In this document: piece by piece, positions 7,165-15,871 of the stretch | Position numbering within the stretch: the first letter of the stretch is position 1 | How the letters are laid out: each line of letters opens with the position of its first letter | Origin: a virus | Length of the DNA stretch: 56,840 nt | IMG/VR virus record: IMGVR_UViG_3300037189_011039 | Location: 1 to 56,840 of that record | Direction: 5' to 3' (one strand) | Notes under the pieces: generated by a model | The model's database searches: none | What the model saw: only the letters and a program-made list of their open reading frames with translations | What the model was told of the DNA's origin: nothing | Made by a program: the position numbers and the translations under genes

Positions 7165-9668
7165 TGAGCGGAATGAATGAGCTTGATGACAGCTCCAAGC
7201 TATTAGAGGACATTGGCTCACTCGAATCTGCTATCACTCGCCTTGAAGCAAGTTTTAAGAAGCTAACTGAATCAGCTTCTTCCTTTACCACTACTATGCG
7301 TGGAGGCATGGGCAATGTTCCAGGCTCTGCCTCCACTGCAGGTACTGGCGGTGTAGGTGCTAGTGGACCTAACTTTCTAAACCAATCACTTGCATCTGTT
7401 ATGCCATTCATGAAGATGAATGCTCTCAAAAGTGCAAGATTCTCCATTCTTGGTGGAGCTTTACAAGCTGTTGGCGGTGTTACAGCAGGAGCCTTTGCTG
7501 CTATGCCTGATGTTAATGCAGCTCTTGGTATGGCTTCAGGTAACTATTACCAAGGTTACATGTCTGGTAATAACTGGCGTACAGTCGGTAGCAGCACTGC
7601 CAACTTCCTTGGCAGAGGTCAAAACATGGTTGGTGCTTCGGGAGTAGTATCAGCCAGTTTAGCTGCACAAGGCATTACGTTTAATGGCACAAAGAATAAC
7701 TCTGGCGTATTTGGTGGCGCTGGAGTATACGGCAGTATAGCTAAATCTATTGGTGGTGCTGCCCAAATGATGAACGTCTCTAATGACGTTGCAGCTCAAT
7801 CCATTGGAAGCATGTACTCTGGTGCAACCTCAATGGGTTTGATGCAAAACTTTGGTGTCATGACCACCAATCCTAACTCAGGTAAGAGTGCAACACCAAC
7901 TCAAATTTTTGCAATGCTAAATGACCGCCTAACTGGTGGTGGGAGAATGAGCTATAAGCAAGTTCAAACTGCCCTTGGTCCTGGTGGCGCATTAAGCTTA
8001 GACATTCAAAACTCTGGACTTGATGCCACTGGTCAACAAATGCTTCGAAGCTATATGCTTAGTGCTTCCCAAGGTAAGTACCTTAACTTTGATAACCCTA
8101 ACTCTAAAGCAAGTCAATCTGCTATTAATGCTGCTGGTGGAAATCCACTTCAAGCTGGTATGACTGTAACTGCTGCAACTAACCAGACTATGCAAACAGC
8201 TGCAAATTCTTATGTAGATGGTATGAACAAAGCTACTAAGGCGGTTGTTGGTTTAGAGAATGCTCTAAATAACTTCTTGAAGAGTCCTTTTGGGAAATTG
8301 TTTGCACAGACTACTGGTGCTATGAACCTTGCAGGTAAAAGCACTGCTGTTACTGGAATGACTACTGCTGCTAGTGGACTTGTTGGCGGAGGACTTACCG
8401 CTCTTGCGGGAGTTCAAGGGTACCGTGGTTTTAATAAACTAATGAAGAGTTTAGGTGGTGGAGCAGCTACTAAGGCTGAAGGAAAAGCATTAGCTAATAC
8501 GGCTGCTAGAGTTGGTGGCAAAGCTATTGTTAGCAGTTTGGGTAAAGCTGCAACTAAAGCAGTCCCAGTTGTAGGTAGCGTCATTAGTGGTTTAAGCATA
8601 ATGAACGATGTTTCTAACAATGACTGGCGCTCTGTTTGGGGAGATGTTGGAAGCATTGTTGGTGGTGCTGGTCTTACCGCAGGTGTGGCTGCAGCCACTG
8701 GTGGTCTTGGACTAGTAGGAGGTGCTGCAACTTATGCTGGTGGAGCTATTGCAGGTAACATGGGTGGTACTGCACTCTATGATACTTTATTTGGCAATAA
8801 AGGTGGTAAGCCAACTACTGTAAGAACTGGTTCATTTGGTGCAAATAATAACTCTTTCAAACTAAACTACCCAGTTAAAAGTAAAACTATTACTAGCCCA
8901 TTCGGTGCAACTGGAGACTCAAAGTACCACGTAAATGGTCACCAAGGTGTTGACTTTGGTGTAAGCCAAGGAACCCAGGTTTATGCGGCAGCAGATGGTA
9001 CTGTTTCTTCTACACAGTTCGAATATGGTTATGGTCAAACAGTTCGTATTGACCACGGTAATGGGTTTACAACACTCTATGCTCACTTAAGCCAAGCCTC
9101 TGTATCCAATGGTCAAGTAGTTACTGTTGGTCAACCAATTGCTCTTAGTGGTAACACTGGAGCTTGGACTACTGGTGCTCACCTTCACTTTGGACTTTAC
9201 AAGGGTAGTCAAGCAGTTGACCCAGCTCCATTACTTGGAGGTGTAGCAGGATTTGCTAATGCGACTAATGGATTTAATGACGTAGCTGGTGAGAGCGGTG
9301 GAATGTCAAGTAGTTCTACAGCAGTTTCTAGCGGTATTGCTACTGGAGCTGGTTCTTTAGGATACAGTGTAGAGGCTAATAAGTTTGCTACTGCTACTTC
9401 TATTAATGGCGCATCTTCTAGGTACACTGCAAACCCAGGAACTATGTCTGGTGGTTCAAGTATAGGAATTGGTAGGGCTGCTGGCGGTGGTGGTGTCGGT
9501 AACTCCAATACTGGTGGTGGAGAGCCTGGACCTGGTAGAGCACCAGCGAACGTACAAATAAATGTTACTGTTGCTCAAGCTTCTGAGTCAGAAGCAAGAC
9601 GATTAGCTCAAATGGTAAAGAACTATCTTGAAGAAGACACACTGACTTATAGTATGGGAAGAATGTAA
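7164..9668 (+). CDS. Tape measure protein with M23 peptidase domain
   Basis: 834 residues. The N-terminus is a charged helix, followed by Gly/Ala-rich hydrophobic stretches (about residues 380-400 and 485-535). An M23 (lysostaphin-type) metallopeptidase domain spans about residues 560-690: H593-x3-D597 (GHQGVDFG) and H673-L-H675 (AHLHFG) are the zinc ligands and active-site pair. The C-terminus 'NVQINVTVAQASESEARRLAQ' is typical of tape measures. The protein sets tail length, and the peptidase would cut host peptidoglycan cross-links during entry. Starts at TAATG after the chaperone. Confidence 0.9.
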   Translation: MSGMNELDDSSKLLEDIGSLESAITRLEASFKKLTESASSFTTTMRGGMGNVPGSASTAGTGGVGASGPNFLNQSLASVMPFMKMNALKSARFSILGGALQAVGGVTAGAFAAMPDVNAALGMASGNYYQGYMSGNNWRTVGSSTANFLGRGQNMVGASGVVSASLAAQGITFNGTKNNSGVFGGAGVYGSIAKSIGGAAQMMNVSNDVAAQSIGSMYSGATSMGLMQNFGVMTTNPNSGKSATPTQIFAMLNDRLTGGGRMSYKQVQTALGPGGALSLDIQNSGLDATGQQMLRSYMLSASQGKYLNFDNPNSKASQSAINAAGGNPLQAGMTVTAATNQTMQTAANSYVDGMNKATKAVVGLENALNNFLKSPFGKLFAQTTGAMNLAGKSTAVTGMTTAASGLVGGGLTALAGVQGYRGFNKLMKSLGGGAATKAEGKALANTAARVGGKAIVSSLGKAATKAVPVVGSVISGLSIMNDVSNNDWRSVWGDVGSIVGGAGLTAGVAAATGGLGLVGGAATYAGGAIAGNMGGTALYDTLFGNKGGKPTTVRTGSFGANNNSFKLNYPVKSKTITSPFGATGDSKYHVNGHQGVDFGVSQGTQVYAAADGTVSSTQFEYGYGQTVRIDHGNGFTTLYAHLSQASVSNGQVVTVGQPIALSGNTGAWTTGAHLHFGLYKGSQAVDPAPLLGGVAGFANATNGFNDVAGESGGMSSSSTAVSSGIATGAGSLGYSVEANKFATATSINGASSRYTANPGTMSGGSSIGIGRAAGGGGVGNSNTGGGEPGPGRAPANVQINVTVAQASESEARRLAQMVKNYLEEDTLTYSMGRM

Positions 9669-11302
9669 TGACAGATTCAAAAATTAATTACAATAGAACT
9701 GACCCCTCACTTTATAACTCAAAGCACCGTAATGGTGGTTTGGGAGATACTAGCGCAGCGACTCTTGCTAAGTTAAAAAAAGAAGTAGCCTCTAAAAAAG
9801 TTCAAGATACTAAAACTGCAATTGATAAGTTAACTAAGCAAGGTTTAGCTTATGCAAATGTTATGGAAAAACAGTTAACTGCTTTACAAGAAATCCAAAG
9901 ACAGTTAAATAAAGCTACAGTAGTTAGCTATCGACAAAGTGGGACAACCCTTACTTACACAGTAAAATCTAGTGATGTTACATTAATTTCCTCTGCACAG
10001 TCTTTTTACATTCATGATTTGTCTACTACTTACTATGGTTCTTACGCATTAGGCTTCCATACAATTAGCTCTATTTCGGGAGCTAACATAGCAGTTACTG
10101 TAGGTACAAGCAGTACATTTACTACCGTAAAAAGTGCTGGTCAAATTTGGCTTAGCAGTTCTTCCTATGGTGATGAATTAAAGTCTTTAGAAAAACAATG
10201 GTCAGCGTATGATGCGGCAGTAGCCCAGTGGAAAAATAACGCTGATAAGTTACAAGCTTTGGGAGTTACTCTAAATAAACTTGTCCCACCAACTGGTGGC
10301 GGTGGAGGCACACCTCCACCTAGTGGCTCAGTTAACATTACCCCAGACAATGGTCCAGTAGAATACAATGTACCAAGTGTTAAGTCTGCTTATTTTAAAG
10401 TAGATGATTCTATTTTGTTCACTAATGGTGGAAGCCCTGCATCAGCTAGTGCTGTACATAATGCGGCAGACCTTTGGAAAAATGCTAATGATGGTGCACA
10501 TAAGGGAATGTTCCAAACATACAACTATTGGAATTTAAACTCTACGCAGCGTAAGGGTTTAAAGAAAACTGACCCTAATCTTCCTTCATGGTATGGTACT
10601 AGCTACCAAAAGCAAAAATATGGTTTTCAGTTTTTGTACAATCCAAGTGAAGTAAACATGGATTGGGGTGGAACACCAAGTGTTGACCCTGGTCTAATGA
10701 TGAGTGGTAAAGATGCTACACCTTTCATTGTTCCCCAAGCAAGCGCCTCTAACATTAGCTTCAATTTAATTTTGAATAGAATGCCAGATGTTGGGCTTAT
10801 TAATGCTTATGGTGCAGACTATGTTGCAAAAAACTTGAATGACTTTTATTTAAGAGTTCCGCCTTCTGTCAATGGTGAAACTCGTGACATGGTGGATGAT
10901 TTAAATGCTATCCAACACTTAGGCACAATGTATGACATTGAATACTTACTAAGTACATTGGTTGGGTTTAGAAGCTATAGCAACTTACGTTATCGTTGGA
11001 CATCTGACATTGGATTCTTGATGGGTCTTCCAGTAGAACTTCACCTTGGTAAAGATTTACGTTACCTAGGAACAATTGCTTCTTTAAATGTTACCCATAC
11101 TATTTTTGGTAAGGGAATGGTGCCATTGTTTACTAATGTTCAGATTGGATTTGCTCGTCGTATTGAGCCCTCTCAAACAAACCAAGTTAACTCAAAGAAT
11201 GAGAGAATTGGCGAAACAAATGGTTCTTTGACTCCTAACTTAAATAACTCACAACAAACTGCTGAGCGTGCTCTTTTCCGACAGAGCGAACGTAACGGAT
11301 AG
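9668..11302 (+). CDS. Baseplate/tail hub-associated protein
   Basis: 544 residues, coupled to the tape measure by TAATG. N-terminal ~100 residues are Lys-rich helices (likely coiled coil), then a small beta domain, then a Gly/Pro linker (PTGGGGGTPPPSG, residues ~205-220), then a C-terminal domain with 'YGFQFLYNPSEVNMDWGG' and 'LGKDLRYLGTIASLNVTHT'. The C-terminal part resembles the XkdP/gp53-side tail proteins that sit between tape measure and LysM protein in contractile tails. Exact family not recognised. Confidence 0.55.
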   Translation: MTDSKINYNRTDPSLYNSKHRNGGLGDTSAATLAKLKKEVASKKVQDTKTAIDKLTKQGLAYANVMEKQLTALQEIQRQLNKATVVSYRQSGTTLTYTVKSSDVTLISSAQSFYIHDLSTTYYGSYALGFHTISSISGANIAVTVGTSSTFTTVKSAGQIWLSSSSYGDELKSLEKQWSAYDAAVAQWKNNADKLQALGVTLNKLVPPTGGGGGTPPPSGSVNITPDNGPVEYNVPSVKSAYFKVDDSILFTNGGSPASASAVHNAADLWKNANDGAHKGMFQTYNYWNLNSTQRKGLKKTDPNLPSWYGTSYQKQKYGFQFLYNPSEVNMDWGGTPSVDPGLMMSGKDATPFIVPQASASNISFNLILNRMPDVGLINAYGADYVAKNLNDFYLRVPPSVNGETRDMVDDLNAIQHLGTMYDIEYLLSTLVGFRSYSNLRYRWTSDIGFLMGLPVELHLGKDLRYLGTIASLNVTHTIFGKGMVPLFTNVQIGFARRIEPSQTNQVNSKNERIGETNGSLTPNLNNSQQTAERALFRQSERNG

Positions 11303-11311
11303 GAAAGTACA

Positions 11312-11587
11312 ATGCCTTATTCTGATAGCCGATATGCACAAGGATTATTTTTTAAATCAAATGACCCACGCAGCTACACTAACCAAATAGGTGTACTACG
11401 ACAATTTCCTGTACTAAATGGAGATTACTATTACTACACATGGGTAGAAGGTGACCGCATCGACACTGTGGCATTCAACTTGTACAATGACCCAGAGATG
11501 TGGTGGACAATCATGGATGCTAATCCTGAACTTATTGACCCGCAAAACATTGCCCCTGGAACCAACTTGAGGATTCCAAATGTCTAG
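11312..11587 (+). CDS. LysM-like baseplate protein (gp53 / P2 gpX type)
   Basis: 91 residues. 'YYYYTWVEGDRIDTVAFNLYNDPEMWWTI' and 'LIDPQNIAPGTNLRIP' are the pattern of the small LysM-containing baseplate proteins, in which a LysM fold links hub and wedge. Length and position (before the gpD-like hub) fit. Its end overlaps the next gene by 8 bases. Confidence 0.85.
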   Translation: MPYSDSRYAQGLFFKSNDPRSYTNQIGVLRQFPVLNGDYYYYTWVEGDRIDTVAFNLYNDPEMWWTIMDANPELIDPQNIAPGTNLRIPNV

Positions 11588-12866
11588 AGTAGATATAACT
11601 AAGAATAGGCAAGGAACTACTTATAAAGTAACATTCCCAACATTACCTTCTCTTAATCTTCAGCCTATTAAAGTTGATTTGATTGAAGAAAAAGGTGCTC
11701 ACGATATTCTAACGCTGCAGTTTGCAACTACAATGCCTACTTGGTTTTCACTATTAAAGACAGGTGTTCCTGTAATCTTCAGCTATACTCAAGACTCTTT
11801 TAATAGAGCATGGGTAGGCTATGTGTCTCACGTATCAAAGCATGTTATTGGACAACTACAACAAATAATGGAAGTTAAATGTGTAGGTAGCACTTTTGGG
11901 CTTAAGGAAAGAGCCTCAAGAGTTTTTACTAACATGTCTATTACAGATGCAGTAAGCACAATAGTTTCAGAATTTGGGTTTAAGTATGTTGGTGACCAAC
12001 ACTCTGTAAAGTTTGACCAGTTAGTTATTGCTGGGCATTCATATTGGGAATGGATTCAGGAACAAGCTAAAAAAATTGGTTATGGCGTATCGATTGAGGG
12101 AATGACTTTTCATTTCAAACCTATTGATTCTTTCCTTCAATCAGGTGTGTCTAGTGTTCCAATTTTGGCAATGAGTGGTCAAGCAGCGCCTATTACTACT
12201 ATGGTAGAAGACAGAACTTTAGACTGGTTTCAAGTTTTGAATGGTGAACACATCGAGTCTAAAGATAACTCACGCACTGTAAAAGTTTTTGGCGGTGTAA
12301 ATCCACTGAATGCTTCTAAGCATGTTCAAGCTTCTTCACCAAAGTTAACTGGTCAAGCAACTCGTGTAGCGGTAAGTGACGTGCTATTTTCAGAAACTAG
12401 GCAAGACCATGTTGCCAACACTCCAAACGTTGCAAAAGCTTTATCAGATGGTGCGGCACATAATGCCCGTATGAATCTTCCAGCTAAAGCTAAAGGTCAA
12501 GGTGACCCACGTATCAGACTATTCAATCCTGTAATGATTTTGGGCACTGGTTCACAAACCGATGGTTTATGGATGGTCACTAAAGCAGTACACCATTTTA
12601 CAGCCAACAATAACTACCAAGTAGACTTAGACATTTCTACTGATGGTTTAGGAGCGCACACTCAGGCTTATGTAGTTAAAACTTCTAATACCGTCTCTGG
12701 AATGGTAGACTTGAATGAAGCCGTAAATAATGGCGGTTTTGCACCAAAAAGTATAAACCACAAATCCGTAAAACTTACAACTAGTACAAACTTAGTTTCT
12801 GAAAATAATCAAGGATGGAACAGAAGCCCATCCAAATGGGTTTATTCTGCTGTTAAGGGTAGGTAA
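11580..12866 (+). CDS. Baseplate hub protein (gp27 / gpD-like)
   Basis: 428 residues. Sections such as 'DILTLQFATTMPTWFSLLKTGVPVIFSYTQ', 'AWVGYVSHVSKHVIG' and 'SYWEWIQEQAKKIGYGVSIEGMTFHFKP' match the gpD/gp27 hub family, a trimer that joins tube to spike. Position between LysM protein and gp25 supports this. The C-terminal ~60 residues are polar and less conserved-looking. Confidence 0.85.
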   Translation: MSRVDITKNRQGTTYKVTFPTLPSLNLQPIKVDLIEEKGAHDILTLQFATTMPTWFSLLKTGVPVIFSYTQDSFNRAWVGYVSHVSKHVIGQLQQIMEVKCVGSTFGLKERASRVFTNMSITDAVSTIVSEFGFKYVGDQHSVKFDQLVIAGHSYWEWIQEQAKKIGYGVSIEGMTFHFKPIDSFLQSGVSSVPILAMSGQAAPITTMVEDRTLDWFQVLNGEHIESKDNSRTVKVFGGVNPLNASKHVQASSPKLTGQATRVAVSDVLFSETRQDHVANTPNVAKALSDGAAHNARMNLPAKAKGQGDPRIRLFNPVMILGTGSQTDGLWMVTKAVHHFTANNNYQVDLDISTDGLGAHTQAYVVKTSNTVSGMVDLNEAVNNGGFAPKSINHKSVKLTTSTNLVSENNQGWNRSPSKWVYSAVKGR

Positions 12867-12868
12867 TA

Positions 12869-13276
12869 ATGATTCAAGAAAAAGCCATTTCACTTCCCTT
12901 TACTATAACAGCGCAAGGAAACGTAGCTGCTACTAATAGCCAAAGTAAAATTTGGCAGGATAAGGTATTCTCCGTTATTGCTACAAGCATTGGGGAAAGA
13001 GTAAACCGACAGTTATTTGGAACCAAAATTTCAACAGAAAACTTCAATGTATCTGATGGAAAAATTGGAGCCCAAAACATCATACAAAATGAAGTTAACT
13101 CAGCGTTCTCTAGCTTTCTTCCAAAGTTACGTTTAGTTAATGTAATGACTGATTTTTCTATTGACAGTAGTACCGTTACTGTTACCGTAGATTACCAAAT
13201 GCCAAACCAAACTAATCAAAGTGTAGTGTTAGGCAGCTTCCAACTAAACGGTAACCAACCAATCCAGGAGATGTAA
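12869..13276 (+). CDS. Baseplate wedge protein, gp25 / gpW family
   Basis: 135 residues. 'ISLPFTITAQGNVAATNSQSKIWQDKVFSVI' followed by 'GERVNRQLFGT' is the characteristic N-terminal half of gp25-like wedge proteins. gp25 forms the sheath initiator at the baseplate. Starts 2 bases after the hub gene and is coupled to the wedge gene after it by TAATG. Confidence 0.87.
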   Translation: MIQEKAISLPFTITAQGNVAATNSQSKIWQDKVFSVIATSIGERVNRQLFGTKISTENFNVSDGKIGAQNIIQNEVNSAFSSFLPKLRLVNVMTDFSIDSSTVTVTVDYQMPNQTNQSVVLGSFQLNGNQPIQEM

Positions 13277-15141
13277 TGTCTAACAACATTCCTATTGCAG
13301 TTAACTACACTAACAGAGATTTTTACTCGCTTAGAGATGACCTTGTTACTCGTGTACAAGCACGTGTAGCCGAGAATGGGAAAACTTGGAGTGCTAATGA
13401 CCCAGCTGATTTTGGAGTCGCACTTGTAGAAGCTTTTGCATATGTAGGTGACGTTACTAACTACTACATTGACCGAGTAGCAAACGAAGGCTTTATCGGA
13501 ACTGCTACTCAAAGACAAAGTATTTTAGACATTGCTTCACTGTTCGGCTATACACCAGCAGGATACCGTCAATCTTCTTTGACATTATCTTTCAATAACT
13601 ATGACACAACAAATGTTGTAACAGTTCCAGCAGGAACACAGCTATCTGTTGACATAGTTGTGGGTACATCTAATGTACAGTTGTATTTCACCACTATACT
13701 CGATGTTTCTATACCAAGTGCCACGGACATTAATACTCCAGGAACAGCAACAGGTTTAGCATTCCATGGCTATAGTGTAGACATTTTGCCAGCTAACGCT
13801 GCAGGAACAGCAATTTCAAATGACATTGCTGGAGAACTATTGGCTACTAGTAATGGGTTAACCAACCAGTCTTACGAACTTTCAAACAACCAAGTTGTAG
13901 ACAACAGCATCTCCATCTATGTTCATGATGGAAACGTTTTTACTAAGTGGAACCAAGTAACACACTTAGCAGATTACGGTCCAATTGACACAGTGTATAC
14001 AGTAACTACTGATAGCAATAACTACGTAAAAATCACTTTTGGAGACGGTGTTGCTGGAGCAGTTCCTACTTTAGGTTCAGCAATTAAAGCTGTTTATACT
14101 GTTGGTGGAGGATTAGTTGGAAACATTGAAGCTAACCAAAGCTTCAACATTCACGCTGTACCTGTAGCTTCAGGGTATACCATTACAGATTTAGCTTCTG
14201 TAAAAGTATCTAGCTCAGCTGCTGCTACTGGTGGAGAAGACCCAGAAAGCAATGACTCTATTAGAGTAAATGCTCCAGCTGCTATTAGAACTCTTCGCAG
14301 AGCAGTTACTTTATCTGACTATAAAGATTTAGCATTAGCTGTTCCAAATGTTGGTAAAGCATTTGCAAAAGCATCACAACCGCAAACTGTAGCACTATAC
14401 GTGGCTCCATCAGTATCTGATGTTTCTACTGACTATTACCCAGGATTTGATGCAGCGAACATTGCACCTACAACATCTTGGAATACTCTAGCTACAACAG
14501 TGTCTAGCTATTTTAGTGACAAAACTCAAATTGGAGTGAGCGTAAATGTTCTTCCTCCAGCGTATATTCCAGTAAACATTGATGTACAGTACAACAAACA
14601 AGATTCTTATAGCCATGACCAAGTTATTTCTGCACTAAAATACTCTTTGGTATATGGCTACGGATTTAACTTCCTTGATTTTAATCAAGTTATTTATCCA
14701 GAGCAACTTGAAAGCTCAATGATGCTTACTCCTGGAGTAAATTCGCTTAAGGCTATTCATTTATACAGGCACGGCAGTTCTGTAACACGAAGCCCACTTG
14801 TAGCTTCTAATGGAGAGTATTTTGTTTTCCGTGATGAATATGTGAATGTATATCCAGTTGCTTCACTATCTAACCTAGTTACAAGCAGTGGAACACTTTC
14901 ACAAGCATTTGCTTCTTATAATTTTGCTTATGGTGTCACTGGAGTTTCTACAAGCACCATTACTATTACACCAACAGCTTGGGATAGCACTAATGTCATT
15001 ACTGTAAATGGAACTGTAGTAACCTCAGGAACTGCTAGTAGTAGCATTTCTACACCAACAGGTACAACAACTATCACTATTACAGTAACTACTGCTGACG
15101 GTCTTTCAACAAACACTTACCTATTAACTGTAACTAGATAA
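13276..15141 (+). CDS. Baseplate wedge protein, gp6 / gpJ-like, with C-terminal cadherin-like beta-sandwich
   Basis: 621 residues. The N-terminus 'TNRDFYSLRDDLVTRVQAR' with 'DPADFGVALVEAFAYVGD' and the central 'PAAIRTLRRAVTLSDYKDLAL' are hallmarks of the Baseplate_J/gp6 family, whose dimers form the wedge ring. The last ~90 residues (from about 531, 'SNLVTSSGTLSQAF' to 'GLSTNTYLLTVTR') fit the cadherin-like beta-sandwich pattern (PF12733 type) found in surface adhesins. That domain is an addition to the normal wedge protein and could contact the host surface. Confidence 0.87.
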   Translation: MSNNIPIAVNYTNRDFYSLRDDLVTRVQARVAENGKTWSANDPADFGVALVEAFAYVGDVTNYYIDRVANEGFIGTATQRQSILDIASLFGYTPAGYRQSSLTLSFNNYDTTNVVTVPAGTQLSVDIVVGTSNVQLYFTTILDVSIPSATDINTPGTATGLAFHGYSVDILPANAAGTAISNDIAGELLATSNGLTNQSYELSNNQVVDNSISIYVHDGNVFTKWNQVTHLADYGPIDTVYTVTTDSNNYVKITFGDGVAGAVPTLGSAIKAVYTVGGGLVGNIEANQSFNIHAVPVASGYTITDLASVKVSSSAAATGGEDPESNDSIRVNAPAAIRTLRRAVTLSDYKDLALAVPNVGKAFAKASQPQTVALYVAPSVSDVSTDYYPGFDAANIAPTTSWNTLATTVSSYFSDKTQIGVSVNVLPPAYIPVNIDVQYNKQDSYSHDQVISALKYSLVYGYGFNFLDFNQVIYPEQLESSMMLTPGVNSLKAIHLYRHGSSVTRSPLVASNGEYFVFRDEYVNVYPVASLSNLVTSSGTLSQAFASYNFAYGVTGVSTSTITITPTAWDSTNVITVNGTVVTSGTASSSISTPTGTTTITITVTTADGLSTNTYLLTVTR

Positions 15142-15395
15142 TGATTAAAGACGAACAAGGCAACCGCAGATTCTATGGAATTTATAGAGGAATAGTTACC
15201 CACAACCTTGACCCGTTAAAGAAAAATCGTATTAGAATGAACATTCCTCAAGTTTTAGGGGACCAAGTGACTAACTGGGCTTGGGGATTCAACGAGTTTT
15301 CGGCACCAAAAATTGGTCAAGGTGTATGGGTAATGTTTGAAGGTGGTGACCCTGCTTATCCAGTATGGATGGGCAGCTTTGGCACAATTTACTAA
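15141..15395 (+). CDS. gpV/gp5-type OB-fold baseplate protein, single domain
   Basis: 84 residues. 'YRGIVTHNLDPLKKNRIRMNIPQVLGD' and 'WVMFEGGDPAYPVWMGSFG' are the OB-fold core of spike proteins (P2 gpV, T4 gp5). The protein stops right after the OB fold, with no beta-helix needle or lysozyme domain. In P2 the same family is over 200 residues. It should sit as a trimer on the hub; the spike tip must come from another gene or be absent. Coupled by TAATG to the wedge gene. Confidence 0.85.
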   Translation: MIKDEQGNRRFYGIYRGIVTHNLDPLKKNRIRMNIPQVLGDQVTNWAWGFNEFSAPKIGQGVWVMFEGGDPAYPVWMGSFGTIY

Positions 15396-15414
15396 GATAA
15401 ATACCTTTTTATCT
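15395..15414 (+). other. AT-rich hairpin between spike and fibre genes
   Basis: AGATAAA (15395-15401) and TTTATCT (15408-15414) can pair around a 6-base loop, starting just after the OB-protein stop. There is no T-run after it, so a terminator is unlikely. It may modulate readthrough or mRNA decay; weak evidence. Confidence 0.3.
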
Positions 15415-15446
15415 GCGAAACTTGAACCATAGACTTAGGAGAGTAA

Positions 15447-15860
15447 ATGGCAACCGCACTTTACCCAACGTCAGTACAGACGTTCGCATCTCAAAACCCT
15501 AGAACAGATAACATTGATGCTGTAATGGCAGCAGATGTTAACTTGCTATACGTTGAAGTAACTGCTATCGAAGGTATTCTTGGGACTACCCCAGCCACTT
15601 CCACATGGAGTGGCTCATTTGATGGAACAACAACTGCTTGGGCAACAGTAAACTCCCGATTAACAAACATTGAAGCAGGAGTTCTAACTACTTACAATGA
15701 CCGAGTAAAAGCTTCTGGTGGAAGTACTATTTCAACTTCTGGAACTACAGTTGGGCTTACACTAAATACTTCTGGCAGTGGGAACTTACTAAATGCCAAT
15801 AACAATACTGTCATTAATAGCAATGGATACATTGTAACTATTGATGGTGGAACTGCCTAA
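15447..15860 (+). CDS. Short tail fibre / baseplate collar protein
   Basis: 137 residues after AGGAGAG. The N-terminus 'YPTSVQTFASQN...DAVMAADVNLLYVEVTAIEGILGTTP' is the common virion-attachment segment of phage fibre and structural proteins. The C-terminal half is Ser/Thr/Asn-rich beta ('TISTSGTTVGLTLNTSGSGN'), typical of trimeric fibre shafts. It is too short to be a full receptor-binding fibre. Confidence 0.65.
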   Translation: MATALYPTSVQTFASQNPRTDNIDAVMAADVNLLYVEVTAIEGILGTTPATSTWSGSFDGTTTAWATVNSRLTNIEAGVLTTYNDRVKASGGSTISTSGTTVGLTLNTSGSGNLLNANNNTVINSNGYIVTIDGGTA

Positions 15861-15871
15861 GGAATACTCCC

